Part shown: positions 47,509 to 62,200 of the stretch, in pieces
How the letters are laid out: every line of letters begins with the position of its first letter
How positions within the stretch are numbered: position 1 is the stretch's first letter
Origin: Stichopus chloronotus
Lineage: Eukaryota > Echinodermata > Holothuroidea > Aspidochirotida > Stichopodidae
Direction of reading: 5' to 3'
Length of the DNA stretch: 64,000 nt
Assembly: GCA_021234535.1 (NCBI GenBank)
Contig: CM037833.1
Location: forward strand, 20,271,738 to 20,335,737
Position numbers and translations under genes: made by a program
Notes under the pieces: generated by a model
What the model saw: the letters and a program-made list of their open reading frames with translations, nothing else
What the model was told of the DNA's origin: nothing
The model's database searches: none

Positions 47509-48382
47509 ATATCTCTTTTCATAAAAAATAAGAACATTTCAGTTTCCCTGTTTGTTACTCTCCTACCTTTATCTTTTTCATCAGTCATTTCAGAGAAAAA
47601 AATTAATCATAGTTTGGAACTACTTTTTGGAATTAAGACTGACTTCATAAAAAAATACACATTGCAAGTCTCATTACAATACCTTCTTTGCATAATGAAA
47701 ATTGCAACCACTGAAAAATGCTCGCAAAAATAAAATAAAAACAAAATGGTTGAAATTTTGGTTAAATTGAGACACCCTTTATTGGTTTTATTTTTGACTC
47801 AGTACCCTTCTTTTTTTTTTTTTTTTTTGATGATCTCCCTATTTCGTGGCCAAGTGTTTGGAAATACGCCTTGTATTCTGTTACCATTATTCAAATCCTG
47901 TAAATTCCTTCCATCACTAAGCCAAACCGCCTGAGAACTGTGCCGACCACTAATTGCAACACATTCCCGCCCATATTGAACAAACTATGAACATACTTGA
48001 CCTATAACAGTTACTTTGTGACGTTAGCTAACCATAGATAAATGACATAAGAATGAAAGTTCGGGTAAGGAAATCCATTTCTGTGAGCTTTACATTCTCA
48101 GAATTGTATCATTTTGTCACAACTGAGCCGATTGTTGGGAATTGGCTGATCGAGCCAGTTATGGTGCAATTGAGACCCGCCCCCCCCCCCCCCTGTCGAA
48201 CGCAGAAATTATTGTCACGCCCTTCCAGCTTATACAATTCCTGATTAGGCTTTTAGTTAACTCTACGTTGATATGACTCGAACGAAGAGAGAACGTTTCA
48301 TTGCAACGGCAATGATGTTAGGTAGCAAAACCCCACACCTCTCAAAGAGAACATGCCATTCAACAGGGTACACGCATATAAA

Positions 48383-48642
48383 GGTTATTGTAGGGAGACT
48401 ACACCACATGTGAAGAGCACTGAGAGTGAAATTTTCTTTTTCATTTTTTGTTTGTTTTTTTGAGGGGGAAGGGGATCATGTTGATGAGGACGCACTAATT
48501 GCATGTAGTCAATCTTTAATTCGTTGTGGGGGAACTTTGATCGTACTCCTAAAAAAAAAAAATTGTAGTCATTGCAGTCGATGCAAGACAACGGTGTAGA
48601 GATTACTCCTAAACCCGTCATTAAAGCTCCCTACACGGTAAC
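48383..48642. mobile_element. Possible small foldback element
   Basis: GGTTATTGTAGGGAG at the left pairs with CTCCCTACACGGTAAC at the right (two-base indel), and ACTACACC near the left pairs with GGTGTAGA near the right. No target duplication was established. Confidence 0.35.
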
Positions 48643-51600
48643 AAGTGTTAAATTCCTACCGACATAAAGCTTTCCATTTTTCAATAAAAAATGACCTTGC
48701 AGAAGTACTTTTGTCTGCCCTGTTATTTTTTTCTTTTTTGTTTAGTTTCGTCTGGGTTTTTTTTTTCTCTCTCTCTCTCTTTTGTTACTGATCTGACAAA
48801 ATTTTTTTTCCAAATGCAAGTACCCAGAACCACTGAACTTTATCTTTATACTTTGAAAGGGATATTGTCCTCGTCGTCCTCATCGTGACTTTCATATAAT
48901 TGTATCAATCTGAAAATGTTCGACGTCATTCCGTTATTTTTTTTCTTTTTGGATACAATCCGCAATATTGTTTGTTCCAATGATTGGTTTTATTCTACGT
49001 CTGACCCGTATTTCAGAGCGAGTAGTGCTCATATATACACTCGGTACATCGCCTACACATACGGTTTACATATTCCCCACGCACGTACAGTATATGTTAG
49101 GCCTTACATGCGGTACTGGCATCATGCTCACATGTGATGCCACACGCCGTGAAGAACCGTCAAACCGTGTCTTCCTGAAGAGGAACGCTCCGTTCAGATA
49201 GTCTGCGATGTGGATTACTGTTCATGATCACCCGTGGGGGGGGGGGGGGCAGAATGTTTTCTCTCAAATTTAGAACGTTTACTAATAGTTATTTTTTTCA
49301 ACCAGGTAAGGTGGGGGGGGGGGGTAAACGTGAACGACTGACTAATCGATTGAAGTACATACCCTGACCGACCAATAGTGAAGGATATAATGATTCCGGT
49401 ATTTTGGTCCACTCTTAAAACGAAAAAACGTATCCACCCCCACACTCCCCCCCCCCCCCGAAATTAATTTTCTGGATTATGATTCATCCAGACATTGTTC
49501 TATGACTTCTCATTACTTATGCAATGATTTATACGCAATGATACTCAATAACTTTCACAGTGAGTTCCTTTTAATACTATCTGATGAGTGCGCCACCATC
49601 CGTTGGCGAGTATGGGTGCGAGTAACATTTTGACAAACCAACTTCGTAGATTTTTATATAACAGATTTTACCCAAGGAAATTTTGCCTGGTTGTTTCTTT
49701 TTTTTTCTTTGACACAGGTCACTTAAGTGCTGTCACTCATGAGTACTTTGAGGGAAGGGGGGGACACCTGCTTGGCTATTAAAGATAACAGTAAATTTGA
49801 CACCGTTATGAGTTCCTTAATAGCGCCTTAGTCAATTTCTGTGTGGAGTTACTTTGAGTGGGCACCATTAGTTGGCGAGGAAAGGAAAATATAGTGTGCG
49901 TCGCTTTGTTACTTTGCAAAGTGTTCCAGTGCTCACGCCTGACCTGCACTGTATTTCGGTAAGGAATGGGGGTTGGGGAGGTGACACCCGCGATTTATCA
50001 GGGCATTGTGCCGCTGTCTACGCCATTGGTGAGAAGCCTACAACGTAACAGGCGAAATTGGGATATGTACAGTGAGTCATACACAACACCATTAGCGTAG
50101 GAATGTTTATGTTTACAGTACGTAGTTCTGTGACGTTTATGCCATCCCAACCGACCAACTGAGGTACACCAAGAACTTGAACCCGGAAGAAACTTGAAGT
50201 GCATGAACATGTCAGAGGGAGGAACTTTTGATCCTATGTCCCCCAACTTCCCTGGAAAGGGGACATATCCCCCCCCCCCCTCCAACTTGTCCTCCACCGA
50301 TTTGACTTCTTTGCGTTCAATATCATTGTGCATACACCACCCACATGTAATTAAGTTCAGGAAAACTGTGTTTCAAAAGTATCTTACGAACATTTCAGCG
50401 TAGTGCATTGTTACTCTTTGTCTGGTACAGAATATTTGTCATTCAGGCCTACTCACACTACTTGATCATATTTTACCTCTGTTAATGTATCGATGCACAA
50501 TATCTTGATCTGTAAGTCATTTAAAAATCATCCCTATAAACTCTTTCGCATTTCTTTATCTTTCTCTTTAGCGACTCAATGAATCTTTGCGCTTTGAGGT
50601 TTGTGAAAATCATTTGAAAAGCTGGTCTGTTACCTAAACTTGAAAGCCGACTGTTAAGTTCAAGCCCCCTATGTTGACTTGGAACTGCAACAGAAGCGAA
50701 TGACCCAATTAGTCAAATCTGAAAACAAAATAAATACTCTATATTTTTTTTATTTTTTGTATTCTATTTGTAGCCGGCTTCTTTCTTTCCTTTGCATGAG
50801 TGAATGACGGAACACCCGTGTGTCTCACACACATGTGAGACTTCTTTTGAATCTCACCGCTGTTGTCAATTATGAATAACAAATACTTTTAAAAGGAAAA
50901 ATAGCCCCAATCCTGGAAAACACAGAAATGGAACCCATGGCTAGAAAACTCGTACCATTGTCACGGCTGAGGAAACACGTCTTTCATCAGACAACCGTGG
51001 TAGACTGTTGAAGGCTTTGCTCAGTATTGGTGCCAACTGACTCTACGTCACGAGTGTATACCGGTGGTGTCAATTAACGTTATTTGTCCCTTAGTTTGTC
51101 AGGTAAAATCGGACATAGTGAACCGGCGGGTACGGTATTTCTTTATCAATTGTTATTGTATGAACTAATCACAATAACGACGGGGTTAGGGTAGGTGTGT
51201 ACAGCCGTAGCCTTTGGAAAAATAGAGTCTATACATTTTTTTTTCTTTTCAAATTCCTAAAAATAAAAAAAAAACCCAGAAAAGAAGAAAAAGTAAAACA
51301 ATATAACAGAAAATGACGTGATTCGACAAAAAAAATAAAGAATCAGAAATCGTTACACAAGCTTTTTTGGAGTTGAGCGTATACAGTTTCAATTTGATCT
51401 TTTTAGCCCTTGTGTCCCACATGCCCGTTAAAATTCGTTTCCACCGGCGGTCCCTGCAAACAAGGAGGCCATCACAAAATTGTATTGTTGTACTTTTGGT
51501 TTGGGCTTTGTAAAAAAAAAAATAGAGCATATACGTTGAAGTCATATCTGCTAGTTTTCATAACCTAAATTTTGCATGTTGGCTGTATGTAAAAGTAAAT

Positions 51601-51679
51601 TTTGAATTGGGCCTAGGAGTCGGAGAGGGGGAAGGGAGGGGGAAATGCCCCCCATCCATTCTTTTTCTGATTTCTTAGT

Positions 51680-53160
51680 CTTGGTCAAGACTTAGTGAAT
51701 CATTCCTATTCCCTTCATGTTTTCTGTTGGAAGCGCTACTCCCGTGCACTCCGCCCGCCCCCCCCCCCCCCTTTTGCCTTGATCTGTAATATCCAGGGGA
51801 TTGCTTTCGTCCACCAAATCTTCCAAAACTCGTGCGCCCGTGGGCGAGAACGTACTTACAAGATTCGCACGCCCCCCACCCCCATACGTTCATTATTCAT
51901 ATCCAATCTGTGTCAATCACGCACTGTCAACGTGCAACGCACGGTGAAACCGATCGGGACATGCAACGCCGTCGAAATGATGTTGGGACTGGAAGTTGCA
52001 ACGTCGTAATAAATATCCAAGTTTTGGAGTGTGCTTGCTTTTTTTTTTCAATATTGGAAGGACCTGATCTCAATAAGAATCGTTAACAAGCAGTGAGAAA
52101 TATAACACGATAGGACGATGGTTAGCCATGATTTGTGCATCGTAGCTAGGTGGGGTGGGGAGGGGGGTATGTATCAGTTTCTAGAACTATGTGGAATGTA
52201 TCAACATGTTACTGGAAGAAGAAAGATACTACCATCGTGTTAAAGTGATTGTGTGTGTAATGAAAAAAACAGAAGGGATAAGATCTACGTCTTTCAATGA
52301 ACTAAAAAGACTAAAAAGCGTCAGGAGTGGCATAAAAACAATAAAAAGCAGAAACCATATTTGAAAGTTAACGGTTCTTACTATTACCAGCACCTACAAA
52401 ATGAATATGCAATACTGCAGGTCTCACTGGTGTCACTGGAGTAGTCGCTCCTTGGTAGGTATCGGGAATTGTAGTATGTGGCGAAAGTGAGCACTGCATT
52501 TACAAATAACCTACGAACTGATCACAACATCGCTGCGTCAGTGATCCTGAGTTATTTAGATTAACTGAATAGTCAACACGTACGGTAACCTTCCCATTGG
52601 CTCGTTCAAAGAAGCACACAGTTGATTTGAATGAAAACTGTCAGCCACTATTATCGTATTTTACCTTTTTTGTTGTCTGAATGGTGCAATTAAAGCCCTT
52701 ACCAAACTTTAAAGAAAGAAAGTTTAATGTTTTTTGCCTGCTCACGCAATCACTTTAACGCAAGACTTAAGTCCAACCGACTCAACGGGAAAATAAAGAA
52801 AAAAAAAACGTATTCCTTATCACTTGTGGAAATTGAGGGTTGTTACGTCACCAATATTAGACACCTTAATAGTTTGCAAACTACTGCCCTTCGTACTAGC
52901 CAAGACGTATAGCGAATCTTTCCCCTTCCTGTCCAGTATTCCCACAACGCCTGTTGCTGGCGCTACTCCCGTGTACGGCCCCCTTCTGTGTACTAGCTCT
53001 GCTCTGAGCTGATATATCCTCGAACTAAGTTTCTTTGAGCAGTGACTCGTATATCGTATTAAGCGCGTGCTGTATGTATATGAGTGTCTATAGAACTGTA
53101 TGGGATGTACCGATAATTTACAGGGAGAAGAAAACACTTTCGTCGTCTTGAAATAAGTCA
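51680..53160. repeat. Two diverged copies of an unknown repeat
   Basis: GCGCTACTCCCGTG occurs at about 51733 and 52959. AGAACTATGTGGAATGTATC (about 52181) parallels AGAACTGTATGGGATGTACC (about 53092), each followed by a GGAGAAGAAA-like word. The spacing within copies differs. Frames here (for example 52820-53161, minus) are probably repeat-derived. Confidence 0.35.
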
Positions 53161-56124
53161 TTTCGCTACCCTGCAGTGTTGTGGAGAATTAAAGTAGTAC
53201 CACACATAAACTTATGCTCTGGGTCCCCTTCCTCACAGCACGTTTAACACTGCCCACAAGTTAGGACGAATAATGTTTAATGTTTTTGTGTGTGTGTGTG
53301 TATTTGGGGAAAAATACACTGACGGATATTGGTGCACGTACGGAGTTAAGATTACCTGCATTTTTTTTAAAACGAGTATCATCTCAATTAGAACAAGGGA
53401 AAAACACGCAAAGGTGACATAGTTTCTTTTTAATCTAGTATAATTGTATTATTTTATTTATACAGTAAATATTAATTACTTTATCATAACTTCTAGGTCA
53501 AATTTCGGAGGCATGCAGTAGCTATTATTTTTGTTCTTTTTTTCATAATTTATTAATAATATACATACAGTTATCGTGAATATTATCATCTTTGCATAAA
53601 TTTAAAGCTTGTATATACAAGTTAATTCAAAGGAGAAAAAAATAAGAGAGAAAATGTTAGATTCATGAAAAAGACGCTCACGATTTGCGAGAACCAACAA
53701 ATAAAGCTTGACTCACAATGAGTGTTTTCGTAATTCACTTAGTTACCGTTAGCTAAGCCTCGTAAATTAAGGCCTTAATGTCATCCTGTTTTTTAAAGAC
53801 ATTTGCCGACATTACCGAGTTAACCTCAGAATTGGCATCACCGCTTCCCGAAACTGTCTCGTGGAACTGGTATCTCGTCTATCTCAAATTATGAACTTGC
53901 TACACATCGCCCCGTCGAAGAGATGATATTTGAGGCTTGAGGCATACCACCGACACACGGGCAAATAGACGAAAAAAAGAAAAGAAAAGAGAAATTTAAC
54001 GACCTTGCGTGTACATAACTTAGAGTTACTGCATATTTGCATATGAAGATATTCCACAGAAATTCAAAACACTTCATGGAATTTTATTTTTTTGTGTGTG
54101 TGAAATACCTTTCCCTTTCATCCACAACTCTCCGGGTACTAGAGACAAAAGGACTCATAGCGATGTCATTCAATCGGACAAGTTGGTGCTATTTACGTAA
54201 CGGTACATTAGCAAAGTTGTGTGACGTAGTCCATGACTATTTTGGGTTTTTTGTTTTTAATAACCCATTTACTCTTAATCACGGACTCTTTCGATCATTT
54301 CAAGACATTTTTTTTTATATTTGTTTTTGTTGTTTGTTTGTTTTTTGCTTTTTTATGTATTGTGGGGGATTCATTCCTTGCTTAAACTTCCAAATGACCG
54401 AATTACCAGCAGAGGACGAACTGACAATCAAACGAACATCTAGGTCTGTCAGTTATTTTTTTCTTCTTCTTCTTACTTACGTTGCTCCGTATTGCTCGGT
54501 ACGGACACTGTACAGTATATTGAAGGATTTTGCGAGCAGATTTTGCATAGCTATGCCATGGGACATATCTCACTTCGTAATATGAACTGATTGTTCCGTC
54601 AGTATATAGGTACATGACAACATCGAACAATCTTCTGGCAGAAACTAAAAAAACTTTCAATCAAATCTTTTGAAAGACATTTTAGAATTTTTAGCCCGTG
54701 AATTTTACCGCGCATGTGCCGTGTTCAGTGTGAAATTTTACACGATAAATTGCGGAGATAATACAATTAGCGTAATTTTCAAAAATGTTCGGGAAGGATA
54801 TTTCTTCTTCCGGCTCTTCCATATTAAGCGTTAGTAGTTTCTTGTTAGTGTAGACAATTTTCCGAACAACACACGCATGCACTAACACACACACACAAAA
54901 TACAGTTCTCATGTTTGGGGGCGCTAAACCACATCTCACCGTACTGATGCAGTTCCACACTGTAGGCTAGTGTGAACATGCGTCAGTGAATGTCGACTTT
55001 GACGGGCGTCTGTCGCTTATCAAACTGCGTGTAACAATGCACTAAATAGTAAAAGCGGCCTGTAAATGCCATGATTTAGTAAACTTCACTTTCCAGGGGC
55101 TGCATTACTTTATCTCGGAAATGAACCCGTAAAAAGGTGTGATGGAATACCGACTGCAATACTTTTAAAGCAAAAAAAAGTGTAAATACTCATTTTAGCC
55201 TAACGCCGGGAAAATCCAATTGACGTGTGTTTATAATCATTGAATATTGTCAACTTATGAGCCTCCATTAACATTAAGTTTGGTTTAAATTTCTTTTCTT
55301 TGCATTCTTTACAATGAGTTTTTCCTTCAATATCTTGGTTTTTAGAAGTTAAGTTAAAGTATTTTTTATCAATCTAACAAGAAAAGTAAAACCAGACAAT
55401 TAGAAGACATCGTAACATTTTTGTTTTAATACATAATCACGGTACAGTTTAAAGCTCATATAATTCCTAACAATGAGAATAGCCTCCAATCGGCCGCCTT
55501 CCCGTCGTATGTTTCCAGCCACAATTTAAGACGTAGGTGTGTAACATTCCAATGGTCGTTATCGCAACAAGAGGTACGGAGAATCTCACGTTGCGTTAGG
55601 ATCAACTCCACAGCGCTAAATATTGAGATATTTTGGTTATCATCTTGGAATGACCAAAGTCACAGTGGAACTGGGCAAATGTTACCGACGAGTCGAGCCA
55701 TCCTTGCAGATTGCTTAAAGACCTTCGAAGACCATCGGAGTCAGTTGAAGAGCGTCGAGTAAGATGGGAAGGTTGGTGAAATCAGATCTGACCAATCAGA
55801 TCTGACACTCCAGATTTTGCTAGATAATTTAAAACCGTTAAACATGCTTTTTCATTATCCAAGAAATTTTCTACAATTTCCACTAAGTTTATCCAGTCCT
55901 CGGATTTATCCCTTCGTGGGGTTGTAAAGAATCTTCTGGTGAAACTTTTTGTGCCTTTAAATTTCCACCTCTTCCTCTTTATCTCTTCACCTTACTTTCT
56001 CTCTCTCTCTCTCTCTTTCATATCAAAGATTGGTTTCCTTCAGCTCTTGTGTTCATTAAAGTTCCTCTATCAGTCGTTCGAATTGCTAAGGACCAGTCCT
56101 TTGAAGTTTGGTTTAATGACTCCC

Positions 56125-56236
56125 TTAAAATCGGCAGCATTTCTTTTTCTTCTTCGGGGCAAAGGTCACCTCGTTGAGGTCGACGGTACTGATATAAACT
56201 TGGCTGACGTTGTCGTCTTCTCGATTTTGAAGTTCC
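56125..56236 (-). CDS. RASEF: RASEF-like last exon: basic tail and CCRF
   Basis: Completes Arg, then [10 protein letters not shown], a [10 protein letters not shown] linker and [10 protein letters not shown], then TAA. The acceptor TTTCCTCAG is strong. Confidence 0.85.
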
Positions 56237-59200
56237 CTGAGGAAATAAAAAAAAATAAAGTGAGTTTTAAGACACAAAATCCAGCAAGGTGATGAAAATA
56301 TCTTATACAGCAGAAACTCATCACACGGACTTTCGTCAATAGTTGAGTGAATTCAACGCACTGTATTTATTATAACGTGCAAGAGTCATATTTTCCAACT
56401 ATAGTTGCCTATTATCTTTGAAAGGATGACGAAAGCGTTCTCTCTATTTGCTTACACTTACACGACTTCCGCGGAAATTTCTTCAAACAAATACTCTGCT
56501 AGCAATCTTAAGGTCTATGCGTCTCCTCCCCCGGGACTATCATGTCTCAAGGTTTATGGAGACATTTCAACAACAGGACAAATAAAAAACATGACACATT
56601 TTTTTTTTTCTCGAAAGAACAGTGATAGGCTACACAAATCCCCAAACTGTCTTTTATCCATGAACATCGCCAAAAATTAAGGTCTACCTTGCCACCAATA
56701 TGTTCCTTGCAATGGTAGGCTACGACTGTGCTAAACGTCGTGTGACACGAAAGTGTCATTTTGGAGTACTGGGTGCATTAAGCATTGAAAATATTAAAAA
56801 CAGAAACAAATTCCATCACAATCAAAGATATACCAATTCACAGGAAAGTTAGTGTCTCATAGCTGTATCATGAATAACCATTGGCTAAGTTTGCAAGTTT
56901 GTGACGTCAAGAGATGGACTCCTATGATATGGCTTATCTTAATCCGCTGTTATGTAACCGTTCATTCAAGGCCATTTGAGAATTTTATTTGCCAGGAGGG
57001 TTTTATTTTGGAAGCAAGTATTTTCTTCAAAAATATCGTTATCACCTGCCAATGTGAAATTCAGTAAATAAGAGGCAAAGTATAATGTATACCCTCCAGC
57101 ATGTGGATGGATCTATCTTCGATAAGTTTCGTCTTTCTCTGGGTGATCTGCTGCAACTATTTCATTTTAGCGTGAACGGAACATCTACGTGGGATATAAA
57201 ACCTAACAACTTGCCACAAATCTTACTGAATTTCTTTGAATCGTGTTTCTCTCCCCCCCCCCCCCCCCCCTTCATCGTTGAATCTGATTAAGTGGGAACG
57301 GTAACGTTTCAGGACTCCTGGCAAGGACACATTCTCTGTACACCACTGCGCTCGTACTCTTTATCTTAATTCAGTGTCGTGTGCATAAAATAAGCCGACC
57401 ATCTTGTATGTTGAATACGAATGTTGTGTTCAAACGAAAGGGTTCAATCACATCACAGCAACAGAGTGAGACTTTATACAGCTGCTAGTGGTATAACTAC
57501 CCCACAAACTGAAAGGTAAAGATCTGCCTGTGAGATAACGGTGCTAAATACAATATCACTTCATATGTAGTGGCCTACATATGACATCGATAACTTTCTT
57601 GGCATCTTCCTCCTGTTTCAATGTTCTTTTGGTCGGATGTCACCGGAGTACTACATTTGAAACGTGGATTCGAGGTATAAAGCAGAAAAAACGCTGATTA
57701 ACTCCTACATACCAGCTATTGTCGGGTGAACAATGTTGATTAACCTAATCACGTAACTGGGACCTTGAACCAAACACGAAATCATAAAATCAAAAGGAGA
57801 AAAATGACACTTCAGCTACAGTTTTGAGAAAGTTTAGTAAACGTTCTCTTCTCTCTCTCTCTTTGCTTTTTAATAAAAAAGTCATGAACTTGCATCGGAA
57901 CAAGGATGTCTAAGTTTTTAGGTAGGACATGAGACACAGTTTAAATTCAAACCATCCTTATTTACTGATTCCCCCTACCCCAACCACCCTACCATTCACT
58001 TCTTGAGAAAAAAAAAATCATTTTCAATATAACATTTTGCTAAAAATGAGTTTGGCAAGACTTTGTTGTAGGACAGAGAGAGGAACAACGTATTCCTTGC
58101 AACTAATTACAGCCAAACCCCTTATGCTATTTACATTACATTCATTTTACTAATATTCAATTTGTTGATACGATACATAAAACGCGAAAGCAGCTACTCT
58201 GTCCTTTCCTGTCTTGAATCAGGGAGCTACAATCTTGGACAAAATACCTTGGGACATCCCGCTCCCCCGTTCAATGTTGGCTACAGGATTGCTGTTCACA
58301 GGGTACATTCACTTCTATAGCGCAACATTGGAAAGGGGCGCAGGGTTTCATGTTATCCTCTCACCTAAAATTCATTATTATATCTGCAATGTACGACAAA
58401 GTGTCCCAACAATTTTGTCCAAGATTGTAGGTGTCAGCTTGAACTCACCTTGCCAGTTTACCAAAAGCTTCAAATATGTTCGATCCAGATTTTGCACTTG
58501 TTTCGATAAAAAGAGCATCATTTTCCTGCAAAATAAAGGGGAAAATAGAAAAGACAATTAAGTTAAAATAACAGTGATCAGGAACCAGTTAGTCAACAGA
58601 ACGTTTGCGACTGCCTTTAACGTCCCGAGGCTTTCCCTCGGAGGTAAATGTAGTTTGGATTCATTCGACGATGTATATATATTTGCCATGAAATAAATTA
58701 TATTCAAGAGCACGCCCGCTTCGGAGGAGCAATTGTGCAAAAAGGAAGTCATCCCGAGTAGAAGCCCATTTAGTCGGGAGGAAAAGCTTGAAGACACAGA
58801 GGTCTTAACTAATAACTAGCAATGGTACCATTTAGTAGGAGTTTTGATTCCTCGCCAAAGGCAAAAGGAACAGAGATATCGGTCTTTCACAACAGAGTGC
58901 GATGTCGCAAAAATCGCATGAAGCAATAGATATGACTGATCGCAATGAAATGGATTACAAAAAATATGTGTAGCGTGTCTGAGAGGATACAAAACGTGAA
59001 GGAAATACGACGATCTTGTCTAGTTTTGTGGATTTTGTAACATGTCTGACATATCACTACTACGACGGTGGCACGGAATGTAAGCACCGATCAATTTATC
59101 GCTTTTAAAAGAAGGTTTGAAGTTGGCCAATCATAAGGATGCTTCGATAGAGACTATCTTTGAGTTCATCTGAGAGCCTAAGAATATCCTATGGAAAATA

Positions 59201-62200
59201 CAATAGGGTGTAACAATAGCTTTTACTGACATTCTTACACACTGATAAAACCAAGGAAGCCCATTCTCATTACCTAGGATCGTGGGATTTTGACTCCGCC
59301 TTTTTTTCTTTTCGTTTTTATTTCTTGTGCCTTAATTCTTTTTTTTTTATGCTATTATGTAATACACATTTGGCGTTCCTTACTTCAGCAACTCTGGCAG
59401 CGACCGCGGTCGGTACTTGTCTCAGTTCTGGCATATCGTCCTTGTTACCTACAAGCATGATTCTGGCTTCCAAGTCTACATCCTGTAATCAAAGCAAAAC
59501 AAAAAAAGAAGAAGAACTAGTATAATATTTTGTAATCCTTGTAAGTGGATGCTTTATCGTGGAATGTGACTTGATCATTGCAAGAGTTCAAACAAGTTAA
59601 ATACATCTCTGTACATTTCTGCTAAATATAAAACCAACTAATCCGCAGAAGTTGACCTCACGGCATGGAGATGAACCTCCTAAAAGACTAGACGGATCTG
59701 CCAGCAGATATTGAAACACAAATCCGATGACGATAACATACAAAACAGAACTGTACGGATCAAATATTATATAATTATCCTAGAATCAAATTGTGCGAAT
59801 TATATTGGTCTTGTTAATGGTAACATTTCAACTTAGCTCCCTCATAAAGTTTTAGATTTCCTTTGAAGTTTGGACTATGATTGTTTTTCTTTTTTTTATG
59901 TTTACCGAATTCACGTTCCACTTGTATCTACTTACCCGAATGCTCTCGATCCAGCCTTTCACGTTGACGAAAGATTTCTCGCATGTGACGTCATAGAGCA
60001 AAAGGACTCCGTCGGCTTTGCGAAAGTACGCATGCGGAATACTGCGGAATCTGTCGGTGATTGTAAAACCAAAAAAGGTGAGACAAAGAAACTTATTTAC
60101 GGGAGCTTAAGATTCGGGTAAAACCACATGCATAAGTTAAGATAACCTTGTAGCAAGTTAATTTCATCATACGGTTCTATATTTAATCACTATCCTGTGA
60201 GCTTTGCGGATAATGCAGAGGACTACTTTTGTTTCTGTAAGTGGGTTACGTTTCGAACCTTTGCCAACATCAACCGACTGAAGTAAATGGTTTTTATCAT
60301 TTTTCTTATGAATTAATCTTTTTTTCTATCCGTCTCTCTATCTGTCAGTGTATGTGTCTGTCTGTACATTTTCTCTTTTTTTCTAAATTGTCCACCAACA
60401 TTTCTCTCATTTTTTTGAGATGTTTTAATTGTATCTTCCTTTTATTTCGACAAGTAAAATTTCTAATCTAAAATGTTCCCTTACATTATAATCTAGTCGA
60501 CACGATGTCGGTTGCAGATATGAGGTATCAACATTCTGACTTAATAATTAGTCAGAAGGATACATCGTTTGACTAATCAAACTTAGTTCGACTAATTCAT
60601 CTAATGCTACATTCATTTTGCCGATCCTGATTGGTGAGTTCCTCTTACCTCTCTTGTCCAGCGGTGTCCCATATTTGTAAAGAGACCACACTATTGTCCA
60701 TCACCAAGGATTTCATATGGAAGCCAATTTCTGTCACAAACAGAAAAGAATTAAAAAAAATGATTCGTCTGATGAATCAGTAGATTACCTACTGCGATTG
60801 AATATTTCCCCAAAACTATTGTAAAAACTTCGGCATCTCCTTGCCTTTACATTGTTTAGAGTGCAGACTACAACATTTCATGAGGGAAATATGAAGTTAT
60901 TGCTGGAATTACATTGGTTCATTGCAATTAATGTCAAGAACGAAAAAAAAAAAAAATAGTAAATCTGACGGTCCTTTCCTTGGGTAATTCGTGTTGCGCA
61001 ATGGGTTAAGTTAAAGGGTTAAGTTAAAGGCGGATGGAAATTGTCCGGCCATAAATTTTCCGAGTTTGTCAGGGGGTGTAGGGGAAGTTGCAAGGGGGGT
61101 GTCGGGGAACCGTGTAATGTACTTTTATGCTTCCTTGATTTGTCTTCATAGCGGGTATATCTTTTTCCAAGTTGTGAGTTTCGATAAACCATAATGCCTC
61201 ATACAATGTGAAAATTTACAACAAACTTGAAAGTTACGACAAAAGGTGATGATAATCTGATAAAACATTAAACATTAGAAAGTTATCCTTTTTCTCCTGT
61301 GTCATATCTGATACCTTGCACGTATCGTCTCTGCGACAGTGTTCGGGGATACACTACACATTCAACACCAGCACAGTAACATTCTAGATTTTCCTTCAGT
61401 AGGATAATGTGAGCGATTGATGAAAAAAAAACGTACCGAACGTAACAGACGATTGGAGACTATAATTATTATCTTTAAAAGAATTCAGCGGTCCCCACTG
61501 ATTAGCGACTTTAAAGTGACATCGGTCTGATCATTCACAGAGATTATTACCGATGACTATCAACTTTAAAGTTCACCCGCTTCCCTGTGTGTTCTCATTC
61601 CAGTAAGCTTACGTAAGCAATAGATTTTTGGGGATAACATCAACCGCCGCAACTAACTCTGATTGTATCAATAGACGTGACGTATGTTGAACAAAAATCA
61701 TTTGCGTCAAATCTTCGCCGAATCTAGACAGTTTTAGTCACAGACATAGATGAAGCTGAGATTAACGTTGTAAAAATAGAAACGAAGGAACTGGGCAGAA
61801 ATAAAGGAAAATGAGAGACTGATAGCTCATATCTGTTCTCCTTTTTCTTTTCATGTAAACAGCCTTGTAAAATAGAACATTTTGTCCATATCTGTGTATC
61901 TTCCACTTTTCCTCAAGGCCACGTGCACTGTTTCATCACATGCTAAGAGAACAGCATCCGGGTTCTTTTGTATGAAATCCCGCTCATAGCAAATTTGAGT
62001 ATTGCCTACTGAGTTGATAGGAAGACTTACAAAGCAGTAAAGGGTAAAGAAAAAACACACGAAGACTTAATATGGAATGTCTTGCAATTTATATTAATAT
62101 ATACTATATTAATTTTCAACTTACACTGGATTTTCGTTTGAAACCTGATTTCACTTACAGGGGCATGTTGGAAGAGTATATATAACTTACATTCTCGATT

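Larger units (their letters stand above)
47118..56124. other. Intergenic between gene C and the RASEF-like gene
   Basis: 9 kb with homopolymer and microsatellite tracts: T (47218-47233, 47810-47829), C (48180-48193, 50269-50280, 51760-51771), G (49237-49249, 49313-49323). No splice-bounded exon, kinase or FN3 coding segment was recognised. The many short frames are in low-complexity DNA. Confidence 0.55.

Noticed and set aside
51675..52009. Overlapping frames on both strands near a C tract
   Set aside because: Created by homopolymer and repeat sequence; no conservation pattern or domain.
54037..54585. 182-codon frame on the + strand, the longest in the window
   Set aside because: T-rich low-complexity composition, no domain or homologue recognised, no splice context and no conserved copy. 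Most likely chance.
47118..56124. Search for Tie FN3, membrane or kinase exons downstream of gene C
   Set aside because: No kinase motifs (such as GxGxxG, HRDL, DFG in context) were seen in any frame by eye, so the genes were left as ectodomain-only.
61851..62060. Minus-strand frame with AG-bounded start as a possible extra RASEF-like exon
   Set aside because: The flanking exons join in frame to give a continuous G domain, and the frame resembles no known part of a Rab.
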